In this document: positions 46,279 to 57,661 of the stretch, one piece after another
Position numbering within the stretch: position 1 is the stretch's first letter
Layout of the letters: each line of letters begins with the position of its first letter
Origin: Bradyrhizobium sp. 21
Lineage (GTDB): Bacteria > Pseudomonadota > Alphaproteobacteria > Rhizobiales > Xanthobacteraceae
Assembly: GCF_023073335.1 (NCBI RefSeq)
Contig: NZ_JADPJG010000006.1
Location: 124,001 to 188,000 of the forward strand
DNA length: 64,000 bases
Reading direction: 5' to 3'
Made by a program: the position numbers and the translations under genes
The notes under the pieces: model-generated
Told to the model about the DNA's origin: nothing
The model's database searches: none
The model's input: the letters and a program-made list of their open reading frames with translations, nothing else

Positions 46279-47112
46279 TCAATAGCTGCCGCAACAGTGC
46301 TTGAATTTCTCCCCTGAACCGCAGGGACAGGGATCGTTGCGGCCGACATCGCTCTGCCCATAACGCAGCCGGTTGAGGGCCTTCCTGTTCTGCTCCAGGA
46401 TCATCTTGCGGCGCGTCTCCTGCACGCCGATCACCGCAGCATTGTCGCCGGCATCCCAGAACGCCTGCGGCTTCAGATGGGCGAGCTTGCCGCTGACATA
46501 GACTGGGTAAAACCAGCCGAGCGTTCCGTCGCGCAGGCGCTGCAGTGTCGTCAAATCGTAGAGGAAGAACCCTGCGTCCAGCAGCATCGCATTGATGTCC
46601 TGGAAGTCGTCAACGTCGGTCTCGCAGACGACCACGCTGCAATTCTCGAGCACGTGGCGCGCGCCCGTCAGCGCGGCCTGTTCCGCACCCTGCACATCGA
46701 GCTTGAGCAGGAACGGCGGCTTGAGCGCCAGCTCCTTGACCAGCGCATCAAGTGTCGTCGCCGGCACTTTCACCTTGCTCGTGGCCAGGTCGTTGACCCG
46801 CGACCAGTAGACGTCGCCTGCGGGGCGCAGCGATGACCAGTACGGATGCACCGACTCGGTGATCTCGATCTCGCCCTCGTGGTCGGTGACGGCGCAGATG
46901 CGATAATGCCCGCCAAGCGCCTCCTGGATCGCCTTGAGGGAGTCTTCATAGATCCTGTTAGCGTCGACGTTCAGTGGCACCGCACCGCTGAGGCACGACA
47001 GATGGTTGAGCACGAAGTGCCCATCGGCGCAGCCGAGGTCGATGACGGTGCCGTAGCGCACGCCCTTCGCGAACAAATTCTGCAACGTCGCGCTGAAATC
47101 GGCTGCCTGCAT
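46279..47112 (-). CDS. FkbM methyltransferase fused to SEC-C motif
   Basis: 277 residues. The N-terminal and central part is a SAM-dependent methyltransferase of the FkbM family: TVIDLGCADGHFVLNHLSCL (motif I), VPLNVDANRIYEDSLKAIQ, TLDALVKEL, FLLKLDVQGAEQAALTGARHVLENCSVVVCETDV and DINAMLLDAGFFLYDL. The last 22 residues (256-277) form a SEC-C zinc motif, GRNDPCPCGSGEKFKHCCG, as at the end of SecA. The fusion suggests that the enzyme is brought to a protein or ribosome partner. It is monocistronic, next to tRNA-Asp. Confidence 0.9.
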   Translation of the reverse strand: MQAADFSATLQNLFAKGVRYGTVIDLGCADGHFVLNHLSCLSGAVPLNVDANRIYEDSLKAIQEALGGHYRICAVTDHEGEIEITESVHPYWSSLRPAGDVYWSRVNDLATSKVKVPATTLDALVKELALKPPFLLKLDVQGAEQAALTGARHVLENCSVVVCETDVDDFQDINAMLLDAGFFLYDLTTLQRLRDGTLGWFYPVYVSGKLAHLKPQAFWDAGDNAAVIGVQETRRKMILEQNRKALNRLRYGQSDVGRNDPCPCGSGEKFKHCCGSY

Positions 47113-47269
47113 GAAATCGATCCGAACAAAACCGGATTGAGCGGTAGCATGTGGTCAACGGCGCGATCAACTCGGCGGGGAAAAAGCACGCAGGAGCCGC
47201 GTCGCGAGCGACCGGGCATCGAAGCAAGACGAGGATTTGGAAGTAAGGGACTGAAATGATTGCCAAAAA

Positions 47270-47346
<77 letters not shown>

Positions 47347-47465
47347 GTGACACGCAATGTCTGCGGAACGAGGGGGGACTTAAAGGCCGGACCTAATGAA
47401 GTCAAGGACGTTGCATCCACAGCCTGAACGAGCGGAATTCCGTTGAGGGCGCGCACCAACGTGAC

Positions 47466-47486
47466 CCGCGGCCATGTCGGCCGCGG
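47466..47486. promoter_or_regulatory. Hairpin upstream of HU-like gene
   Basis: CCGCGGCC, a five-base loop and GGCCGCGG form a perfect 8-bp stem about 95 bases before the HU-like start. It has no T-run; it could be a leader structure or a protein site. Confidence 0.45.
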
Positions 47487-47581
47487 TGTCAGTCCGGTCC
47501 CGAATCGTCTACGCCTCCGGGAACTTGCGGGGTTTTGGGGCCGTCTCCCCCAACCATCGGCAAGAATCGAGGAGGCCAGAC

Positions 47582-47911
47582 ATGGCTAAGAAGGACTCGG
47601 CCAAGAAGGACTCGGCGAAGAAGGCCGCCGCGCCCGCCACCATCACGCTCAAGCACCTCGCCGCTGACATTGCGGAGAGCCAGGACCTGTCGAAGAAGCG
47701 CGCCGAGGCGGTGCTGACCGATATGGTCGATTTGATCACCAGGCACCTGAAGCGGGGCGACCGCGTCCGCATCGTCGGCCTCGGCATCCTCCAGGTCCGC
47801 AAGCGCGCCGCCCGCACCGGCCGCAACCCCGCCACCGGCGAGCCGATCCACATCAAGGCCAGCAAGAAGGTCGCCTTCCGCCCGGTCAAGGAACTGAAAG
47901 AGGCGATCTGA
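47582..47911 (+). CDS. HU family DNA-binding protein
   Basis: 109 residues from the ATG at 47582, with GAGGAGG before it. A Lys/Ala-rich N-terminal extension (two KKDSA repeats) precedes the HU fold: TLKHLAADIAESQDLSKKRAEAVLTDMVDLITRHLKRGDRVRIVGLGILQVRKRAARTGRNPATGEPIHIKASKKVAFRPVKELK. HU proteins bend and compact DNA. The core is diverged from canonical HU (GLGILQVRKRAARTGRNP in place of GFGTFEVRERAARTGRNP). The basic tail may add DNA affinity. Confidence 0.93.
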   Translation: MAKKDSAKKDSAKKAAAPATITLKHLAADIAESQDLSKKRAEAVLTDMVDLITRHLKRGDRVRIVGLGILQVRKRAARTGRNPATGEPIHIKASKKVAFRPVKELKEAI

Positions 47912-48016
47912 GGCAAGCTTTCCTTAAGCCTGATATCCCGACATCGTCCTGCCGCAACGCGGCCCGCTTTTCTGGTATACCGCCTTTCTCCCCCTGACCC
48001 CGGCGGTTGACCAGCA

Positions 48017-49267
48017 ATGTCCTCCCTCACCTTTTCGCACACTGTGACCGAGCGCTTCCTGCGCTATGTCACCATCGACACCCAGTCCGATCCGGACTCC
48101 CCAGCCTCGCCCTCGACCGAGAAACAGAAAGACCTCGGCCGCGTCCTCGCCGCCGAGCTGAGGGACATGGGCGTCGCGGATGCCCATCTCGACGATTACG
48201 GCTATGTCTACGGAACGATCCCGGCGAACACGACCAAGAAAGTGCCGGTGATCTGCTTCTGCTCGCACATGGACACCTCGCCCGATTGCTCGGGCAAGGA
48301 CGTCAAGCCGCAGATGGTCGAGAACTATCGCGGCGGCGATATCACCCTGCCGGGCGATACCAGCCAGGTGATCCGCTTTACTGAACATCCCGCGCTGAAG
48401 AACCAGATCGGCAACGACATCATCACCACCGACGGCACCACGCTCCTGGGCGCCGACAACAAGGCCGGCGTCGCCGAGATCATGGATGCCGCGCATTTCT
48501 TCATCACCAACCCCGACGTGAAGCACGGCACCATCAAGATCCTGTTCACGCCGGACGAGGAGATCGGCCGCGGCGTCGACAATGTCGACCTGAGCAAGCT
48601 CGGCGCCGATTTCGGCTACACCATGGACGGCGAGAGCGCCGGCTGCGTCGAGGACGAGACCTTCTCGGCCGACGGCGCCACCATCACCATCAACGGCGTC
48701 AGCGCCCATCCCGGCTATGCCAAGGGCAAGATGGAACACGCGATCAAGATCGCCGCCGCCATCGTCGAGCGCCTGCCCAAGGAAGGCTGCTCGCCAGAGA
48801 CGACATCAGGCAAGCAGGGCTTTCTGCATCCGATCGGCATCGAGGGCGCACTGGAGCAGGCGACGCTCTCCTTCATCGTGCGCGATTTCACCGAGGAAGG
48901 GCTGAAGGAGAAGGAGGTCCTGCTCGAGACCATCGTCAAGGACGTGATGAAGGACTATCCGCGCTCGACCTACAAATTCGAGGTGCGGGAGCAGTACCGC
49001 AACATGAAGCAGGTGATCGATCGTCACCCGCACATCCTCGAATACGCCATCGAAGCGATCCGCCGCGCCGGCCTGCGCCCGATGCGCACCGCGATCCGCG
49101 GCGGCACCGACGGCTCGCGCCTCTCCTTCATGGGCCTGCCCTGCCCCAACATCTTCGCCGGCGAGCACGCGTTTCATTCGCGCCTCGAATGGGTCAGCCG
49201 GCAGGACATGGAGAAGGCGGTGCAGACCATCGTGCATCTCGCGATGATCTGGGAGGAGAAGGCCTAG
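48017..49267 (+). CDS. pepT: Peptidase T
   Basis: 416 residues, an M20 zinc aminopeptidase that removes the N-terminal residue of tripeptides in the cytoplasm. FCSHMDTSPD holds the first metal ligand, GADNKAGVAEIMDAA the bridging Asp, FTPDEEIGRGVDN the catalytic Glu and next ligand, FGYTMDGESAG another, and NIFAGEHAFHSRLEWVS the last His. Length fits PepT (about 410). Confidence 0.95.
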   Translation: MSSLTFSHTVTERFLRYVTIDTQSDPDSPASPSTEKQKDLGRVLAAELRDMGVADAHLDDYGYVYGTIPANTTKKVPVICFCSHMDTSPDCSGKDVKPQMVENYRGGDITLPGDTSQVIRFTEHPALKNQIGNDIITTDGTTLLGADNKAGVAEIMDAAHFFITNPDVKHGTIKILFTPDEEIGRGVDNVDLSKLGADFGYTMDGESAGCVEDETFSADGATITINGVSAHPGYAKGKMEHAIKIAAAIVERLPKEGCSPETTSGKQGFLHPIGIEGALEQATLSFIVRDFTEEGLKEKEVLLETIVKDVMKDYPRSTYKFEVREQYRNMKQVIDRHPHILEYAIEAIRRAGLRPMRTAIRGGTDGSRLSFMGLPCPNIFAGEHAFHSRLEWVSRQDMEKAVQTIVHLAMIWEEKA

Positions 49268-49344
49268 AGCTTCTCGTCGAGGCAGTGTGGCCGGGATTCG
49301 CTCCCGGCCATCGTCTGGCGCATACCAACGTCGTCAGTTTGGAC

Positions 49345-50169
49345 ATGCAGTTGATGCAACACATTGTGTCTGGTCGTGCCAGGCTTGCGGCGGACGTCGA
49401 AGGTGAAGGCACTGCCATCGTCTTTCTTCATGCCAACGTGTGCGACCGGCGCATGTGGCGCGCCCAATTGGATGGAATGAGTGCCAGCCACAAGGTGGTC
49501 GCTTATGACCGACGCGGGTTCGGTGAAACGCGCGCCGAGCCGGAGGACTTTTCCGCCCTCGCGGACCTCGTCGCGGTGCTGGAGGCGACCGCAGACGGCA
49601 AGCCCGCGATCCTCGTTGGCTGCTCCCTCGGAGGCCGCATCGCGCTTGATGCCGCCCTCCGGCATCCGTCGCGTGTTCGCGCGCTGGTTCTGATCGCCCC
49701 CAATGTCGCGGGCGCGCCCGATCCGGTCTATACCCCCGACATCGAGAAACTGATGGTGCAATCGAAGCAGATCGAGGCATCCGGCGACCTCGATCGGTTG
49801 AACGCGATGAAGGCGCGACTCTGGCTGGACGGACCACTGGCCCCCGAAGGCCGCGTATCCGGCCCTGCTCGCGATCTGCTTCTTGATATGAACGGCATCG
49901 CGCTCCGCGCCCCGCCCTTCGGATCGGAGGTTGGTGTTCAACCCTTCTTCGATCGACTGAGCCGGATCGCGGCGCCTACCCTCGTCCTCTGGGGCAAACT
50001 CGATTTCCCGTACGTTCAGGAACGCTGTCGCCACGTCGTGGCAGCAGTCCCCGGCGCCGAGAGTCATGAAATGCCAGGCGTGGCTCATCTGCCGAGCCTG
50101 GAGCGCCCGGCGGAAATCACAACTCTCATTGCCGATTTCGTCCGCCGCCATGCGGCGGCAGATGGGTAG
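49345..50169 (+). CDS. Alpha/beta hydrolase
   Basis: 274 residues from the ATG at 49345. The oxyanion loop is IVFLHANVCDRRMW (in place of the usual HG), the nucleophile elbow LVGCSLGGRIALDAAL, and the catalytic Asp and His lie in LVLWGKLDFPYV and MPGVAHLPSLERP. The nucleophile is Ser in GCSLGG. Such enzymes hydrolyse esters, lactones or enol-esters. It is alone and lies 77 bases after pepT on the same strand. Substrate unknown. Confidence 0.9.
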   Translation: MQLMQHIVSGRARLAADVEGEGTAIVFLHANVCDRRMWRAQLDGMSASHKVVAYDRRGFGETRAEPEDFSALADLVAVLEATADGKPAILVGCSLGGRIALDAALRHPSRVRALVLIAPNVAGAPDPVYTPDIEKLMVQSKQIEASGDLDRLNAMKARLWLDGPLAPEGRVSGPARDLLLDMNGIALRAPPFGSEVGVQPFFDRLSRIAAPTLVLWGKLDFPYVQERCRHVVAAVPGAESHEMPGVAHLPSLERPAEITTLIADFVRRHAAADG

Positions 50170-50188
50170 AGTTCACGCTTCGGCGAGC

Positions 50189-51079
50189 TTACGGCATCGG
50201 CCTTACGCGCGGGCTGCGATGGAAACGTTCCGAACTTGCCATCCAGTGCGGCAGAGGCGCGCCGTCGCGGTGCTGGCCGCCCGCAACAGCGGCAGCCCAG
50301 GCCACCACCGCTCCAATCAACGTCGCAGCTGCAATTGAAAAGGCGAGGATGATCGAGCTACGTCGCGCCCGGTTGATCGCCGTGCGGGAGTCCGCGATCA
50401 CCGCGTCGACCCGGCGCTCGGAATCCGGCGCCGCCAATCCCGTCAGCGCCGCGACCTGCTGCACGAGATAGGTTCGATCGTCGCTGCTGACGCCGCTATG
50501 GCTCGACGACGTCATGAGGATGCGCCCGGCTTCCGCGCGCGTTTCCCTCATGTCGGCGGGAGCACGCTTCGGCGCGCGGAAAAGCTTGTCCAGCTCATAG
50601 CTCAAGAGCGGCTCGGCCGCAGTGGTGCTGCCAGCCGAAGTCCGCGCTGGGGAGCGATCCATCGCAGCCGCGCCGAGCAGCGCAAGGACAGCGCCGCCTA
50701 TCAGCACGGCCAGCGCCCATGACATCAGTCCATGGAGCCCATCCCGCCGCTCGCCATCGTCGTCCACGGCCGAAAGCGAGACCCCCGGACGCCTGATGCG
50801 ACCGGCAATATAGCCGCCGAAGCCGAAACTCGCGACGGCCTGAAGGATCAAATACAATCCTGAAAGCAAAGCCAGCGCGGCTGACGCATCGCGCCATGTG
50901 GGCGAGGTCGAACTGACGCCAAGCCCAATGGCGACGCCAAAGCTTATCAAGATGAACGACAACGCCGCGGCAGCAAATGCGCCTGCGACGATAGAACTCC
51001 ATTGGAGGACCCAGCGGTCCTCGGTCGCAGGCACGCCGCCTGCAATGACGTCTTCCTGTACGAGAGCTTCAATCGTCAT
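50189..51079 (-). CDS. Membrane protein of unknown function
   Basis: 296 residues with four clear hydrophobic segments (SIVAGAFAAAALSFILISFGVAIGLGV, ALALLSGLYLILQAVASFGFGGYIAG, LMSWALAVLIGGAVLALLGAAAM and the C-terminal ILAFSIAAATLIGAVVAWAAAVAGG). A polar region of about 90 residues lies between the third and last. I do not recognise a named family. GxxxG patterns and the Arg-rich RRPGVSL/RINRARRS loops are seen. It is convergent with the hydrolase and followed upstream by a 24-residue gene on the same strand, which may share its transcript. Confidence 0.78.
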   Translation of the reverse strand: MTIEALVQEDVIAGGVPATEDRWVLQWSSIVAGAFAAAALSFILISFGVAIGLGVSSTSPTWRDASAALALLSGLYLILQAVASFGFGGYIAGRIRRPGVSLSAVDDDGERRDGLHGLMSWALAVLIGGAVLALLGAAAMDRSPARTSAGSTTAAEPLLSYELDKLFRAPKRAPADMRETRAEAGRILMTSSSHSGVSSDDRTYLVQQVAALTGLAAPDSERRVDAVIADSRTAINRARRSSIILAFSIAAATLIGAVVAWAAAVAGGQHRDGAPLPHWMASSERFHRSPRVRPMP

Positions 51080-51089
51080 TGTTGCTCTC

Positions 51090-51164
51090 TCAGCGCAGGC
51101 CGAATAGCGACAGGATCGCCATGATCACCACGATCAAGCCGACGAGATAGATCAGTCCGTTCAT
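51090..51164 (-). CDS. 24-residue membrane peptide gene
   Basis: The minus-strand frame from ATG at 51164 to TGA at 51090 encodes 24 residues, of which nearly all (GLIYLVGLIVVIMAILSLFGL) are one membrane helix ending in Arg. A very strong ribosome site, GAGGAGG, lies seven bases before the ATG. Similar tiny one-helix peptides occur as hypothetical genes in related bacteria. It lies 10 bases before the start of the 296-residue membrane protein. Confidence 0.75.
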   Translation of the reverse strand: MNGLIYLVGLIVVIMAILSLFGLR

Positions 51165-51298
51165 AGTCCGTCCTCCTCAAATGCTCCGGGTCGCTAATGA
51201 GGGCAGATAACAAATGTTCCTAATGGAGATTTCGGTCGGAACAAACCGGCGGGACGCGGATTGTCTGATCGAGTCCCAAGGATAGAAATTGTGAGCAC

Positions 51299-51350
51299 AA
51301 AGGCCCCAGCCGGTCAGCCCCGGAGCTGGGGCCTTTCTTTTGTGTTTTTT
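51299..51350 (+). terminator. Intrinsic terminator, strong stem
   Basis: AAAGGCCCCAGC and GCTGGGGCCTTT form a 12-bp stem with a 14-base loop, followed by CTTTTG and six more T. No plus-strand gene lies within 1 kb before it, and the minus-strand reading also has a short A/T run. It may end an unannotated small RNA or insulate the next gene. Confidence 0.75.
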
Positions 51351-51427
51351 GCCCTATGTTAACGACGCCGGCTCTCCGATCACCAACGATGCGCCTGGGG
51401 CGGAACCTTCGCATCGGGGAGAGCCGC

Positions 51428-51661
51428 GTGGATCGCAGAACGGCGTGCCTTCATCAGGCAGATGCATTTCGGGAAAAGGCGATCGCCGATCCTGAGCAGC
51501 ACGACAAATGGATCGATGAATCGATCAAATGGCTGGAGCGGGCGATGGAAGCCGGCCGCTGCGCCGTCGTCACGGTCGAAGCCGGCAACACCGGCGATGT
51601 CCCAGAGGCGGCACGCGAAGCGGCTGTCGACGCTCAACTGGGCCTGATCACGCGCCAATGA
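51428..51661 (+). CDS. Small conserved-type protein, unknown function
   Basis: 77 residues if the GTG at 51428 is the start, chosen because GGGGAGAG lies six bases upstream; an ATG at 51356 would add 24 less convincing residues and sits on the terminator tail. The sequence RRTACLHQADAFREKAIADPEQHDKWIDESIKWLERAMEAGR resembles short helical proteins common in Bradyrhizobium genomes. No function is known. Confidence 0.6.
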   Translation: MDRRTACLHQADAFREKAIADPEQHDKWIDESIKWLERAMEAGRCAVVTVEAGNTGDVPEAAREAAVDAQLGLITRQ

Positions 51662-51776
51662 GAAGCGCTCGCGTCGCAGTCATTGGTGCGGCAATTGTTC
51701 CAGTCACAATGTTGCGGGTCGACACTATTCCCGCCTCCATGCTAGGCCGGACGCAGACCGCAATCAGAGTGACGTC

Positions 51777-52142
51777 GTGCCCGCGAACCGCCAACCCTCA
51801 GGATCTTGCCGCACGCGCCACTGGCGCGGGCTGCTGTCTGTGCTGATCGCGGTTATCTATCTGCTCGCGGGAGCGCTGCACGGCGCGCACGATATCGACG
51901 TCACCACGCCGGGCGGCGGCTCGGAGACCGCTGCGGTTTTGGATGGCTCCGCAGGCCATAGCGACCACAAGGCCATCGGCGGACATCATTGCCATGGCTG
52001 CTTCTCGGTGACGACGGTGGCGCAGCCGACGCAGCCGGCCGTATCGATCGCGCTCGTCTCCCCCTCGCGCCCGCAACGCGCGGCCGGGCTCGCCGGCATT
52101 GTCCCCGATACCGACTCCCCGCCTCCAAAACATATTGCCTGA
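51777..52142 (+). CDS. Small exported His/Cys protein before metal efflux genes
   Basis: 121 residues with a GTG start. One membrane or signal helix (WRGLLSVLIAVIYLLAGALHGAHDIDV) is followed by a soluble region with AGHSDHKAIGGHHCHGCFSV, rich in His and Cys, and a Pro-rich tail. The layout matches the small protein at 2195-2581. It is the first gene of the heavy-metal efflux operon, 57 bases before the outer-membrane gene, so a periplasmic metal-binding role is likely but not shown. Confidence 0.72.
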   Translation: MPANRQPSGSCRTRHWRGLLSVLIAVIYLLAGALHGAHDIDVTTPGGGSETAAVLDGSAGHSDHKAIGGHHCHGCFSVTTVAQPTQPAVSIALVSPSRPQRAAGLAGIVPDTDSPPPKHIA

Positions 52143-52199
52143 ACGGGTTGGTCGGGCGCGCTCTGCGCCCATTGGGTTCATCCTTCACAGGTCAGTTTC

Positions 52200-53474
52200 A
52201 TGTTTTGCAGGGGAATGGCCGCGCGCCTGGCGTGCGCGGCAGCGTATCTGATTGCCGGATTGGCGCTTGCGCCGTCTCACGCCCAGACCTTGACGATGCG
52301 GAGCGCGCTGTCGCGCGCGCTGGCCGCGAGCCCGCGGCTCACTGCGGCGGAGCGCGACGTCGGCATCGCCACGGGCCAGCGCATCCAGGCCGGTGCGCTG
52401 CTCAATCCAGAACTGTCCTACGAACAGGACAATTCGTTCGGGTCCGGCATCTATCGCGGCACGCGATCGGCCGAGACCACGCTGCAGATCAGCCAGGCCT
52501 TCGAACTGTTCGGCAAGCGCGACGCGCGGATTGCAGCGGGCGCCGCCGGCATCGAGGTCGCCGCGATCCAGCGCAAGGCCGTCAGGCTGGAGGTGCTGTC
52601 GGAGACCGCGATCGCCTTCCTCAGCGTGCTCGGCGCGCAGCGGCGCATCCAGATCCTCGACGAGCAGATTACCGCGATCGACCGGCTGACGCCGCTTTTG
52701 CGCCGCCGCGTCGAGGCCGGCGCCTCCTCGCCGGCCGAGACCGGCCGTGCGGAAGTAGCATCCGCACTGGTGAAGGCCGACCGCGAGCGCTTCAAGGCGA
52801 CGCTGGCCAGCGCCCGGCGCGAGCTTGCGGTGCTGATGGGGGGCCCCGCGGCGAAATTCGGCGAGGTCTCCGGCCGGCTCGACACCATGGGCAAGCCGCC
52901 GACGTTCCAGTCGGTGGTCGCTGCGATCGATGCCAATCCGCAGCTGGTGCGCTGGACCGCGGTTTACGCGCAGCGCAACGCCGAGCTGCTGATGGCGCGG
53001 CTGAGGCCCTATCCCGACGTGCGGATCGCCGCAGGGTGGCGCCATTTCAACGAGACCAATGACGACGCGGCGCGCCTCACCGTCTCGGTGCCGATCCCCG
53101 TGTTCGACCAGAACCAGGGCAATATCCTCTCGGCGCAGGAAAGCCTCGCCAAAACCAGGGCCGAGCGTGAGGCCAACCGCAACACGCTGATCGTGGTCGC
53201 CGGCCGCGCCTATGACTCGCTCCAGGGCTCGCTGCGCGAACTCGCGGTGCTGCGCGAGAGCGCCATTCCCAAAGCCACCGAAGCCTCGGACGCCATCGCG
53301 CAAGGCTACGGCCAGGGCCGCTTCTCCCTGCTCGAAGTGCTCGACGCCCAGGCAAGCGTCACCCAGGCACGGCTGCGCGAGCAGGAGGCGCTCCAGAACT
53401 TCCATGCGGGTGTTGCGACCATCGAGGGTCTCGTCGGCAATCCCTTCACGTTGGCGCGGGAGAGCGCCCGATGA
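52200..53474 (+). CDS. czcC: Outer-membrane efflux protein, CzcC-like (TolC family)
   Basis: 424 residues. A signal peptide ends near ALAPSHAQ. The mature protein has the duplicated coiled-coil layout of TolC/CzcC channels: MRSALSRALAASPRLTAAERDVGIATGQRIQAGALLNPELSYE, QISQAFELFGKRDARIAAGAAGIEVAAI, and in the second half LTVSVPIPVFDQNQGNILSAQESLAKTRAEREA and GYGQGRFSLLEVLDAQASVTQARL. It forms the outer-membrane exit for the CzcA/CzcB pump encoded downstream. An ATG five codons later is possible. Confidence 0.93.
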   Translation: MFCRGMAARLACAAAYLIAGLALAPSHAQTLTMRSALSRALAASPRLTAAERDVGIATGQRIQAGALLNPELSYEQDNSFGSGIYRGTRSAETTLQISQAFELFGKRDARIAAGAAGIEVAAIQRKAVRLEVLSETAIAFLSVLGAQRRIQILDEQITAIDRLTPLLRRRVEAGASSPAETGRAEVASALVKADRERFKATLASARRELAVLMGGPAAKFGEVSGRLDTMGKPPTFQSVVAAIDANPQLVRWTAVYAQRNAELLMARLRPYPDVRIAAGWRHFNETNDDAARLTVSVPIPVFDQNQGNILSAQESLAKTRAEREANRNTLIVVAGRAYDSLQGSLRELAVLRESAIPKATEASDAIAQGYGQGRFSLLEVLDAQASVTQARLREQEALQNFHAGVATIEGLVGNPFTLARESAR

Positions 53475-54440
53475 AGACGTCCTCCACCATTCTCGTCGCA
53501 ATCGTTGCCGCCGCACTCGGCGCCTCCGGCTATTCCCTGCTCGGCCCGGCCAGGGTCGAGCATGCCGAACACGCCGCGGAGAAGAAGCCGGAGAAGCCGA
53601 ACGACCATGTCGCGCAGGACGAGCACGGCGCCGACCGGATCCGCATTTCCGACGTCAAGCTTGCGGCGGCCGGCGTGACGTTGGCGGAGGCCGCGAGCGC
53701 GACACTGACCGACACGCTCGCCTTCAACGGCATCCTGCGCGCCAACCAGGAAGCCGTGGTGCAGGTGACGCCGCGCTTTCCCGGCGTTGCCAAATCGATC
53801 CAGAAGCGCATCGGCGACAAGGTCGCCAAGGATGATCTGCTCGCCGCGATCGAAAGCAACCAGAGCCTCACCGTCTACGAGCTGAAGGCGCCGATCGCCG
53901 GCACCATCATCGAGCGGCAGATCTCGCTCGGCGAATATGCTTCCGAGCAGAAACCGGCCTTCGTCGTCGCCGACCTCTCCACCATCTGGGTCGATCTGTC
54001 GATCTATCGGCAGGATCTGCGGCGCGTCCGCCTCAACGACGAGGTGCTGATCGATCCCGACGACGGCCGTGGCGAGATCAAGGGCACGATCTCCTACATG
54101 GCCCCGATCGGCTCGAGCGAGACCCAGACCGCGCTTGCGCGCGTGGTACTGCCAAATCCAGACGGGCGCCTGCGTCCCGGCCTGTTCGTCACGGCACGGC
54201 TGATCCTGGCTGCACGCAACGTCGCGGTGGCGGTGCGCCGAAGCGCGATCCAGACGCTGGAGAACCGGACCATCGTCTTCGTCCGCGAGGACGGCGACAA
54301 GATCGAGGCGCGCCCGGTTGAAACAGGCGATTCCGATCCGCGCCATGTCGAGATCAAGGCCGGTCTTGCGGCCGGCGAGCATTACGTCGCGGAGAACAGC
54401 TTCGTCGTGAAGGCGGAGATGGGCAAGGGCGAGGCCGAGC

Positions 54441-54448
<8 letters not shown>
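53471..54448 (+). CDS. czcB: Periplasmic adaptor of metal efflux pump, CzcB-like
   Basis: 325 residues. An N-terminal signal helix is followed by a His/Glu/Lys-rich segment (RVEHAEHAAEKKPEKPNDHVAQDEHGAD). The membrane-fusion core shows ANQEAVVQVTPRFPGVAKSIQKRIGDKVAKDDLLAAIESNQSL, ELKAPIAGTIIERQISLGEYAS, and TIWVDLSIYRQDLRRVRLNDEVLI. It joins the RND pump to the outer-membrane channel. The start overlaps czcC by 4 bases and the stop overlaps czcA. Confidence 0.94.
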
Positions 54449-57659
<3,211 letters not shown>

Positions 57660-57661
57660 AA

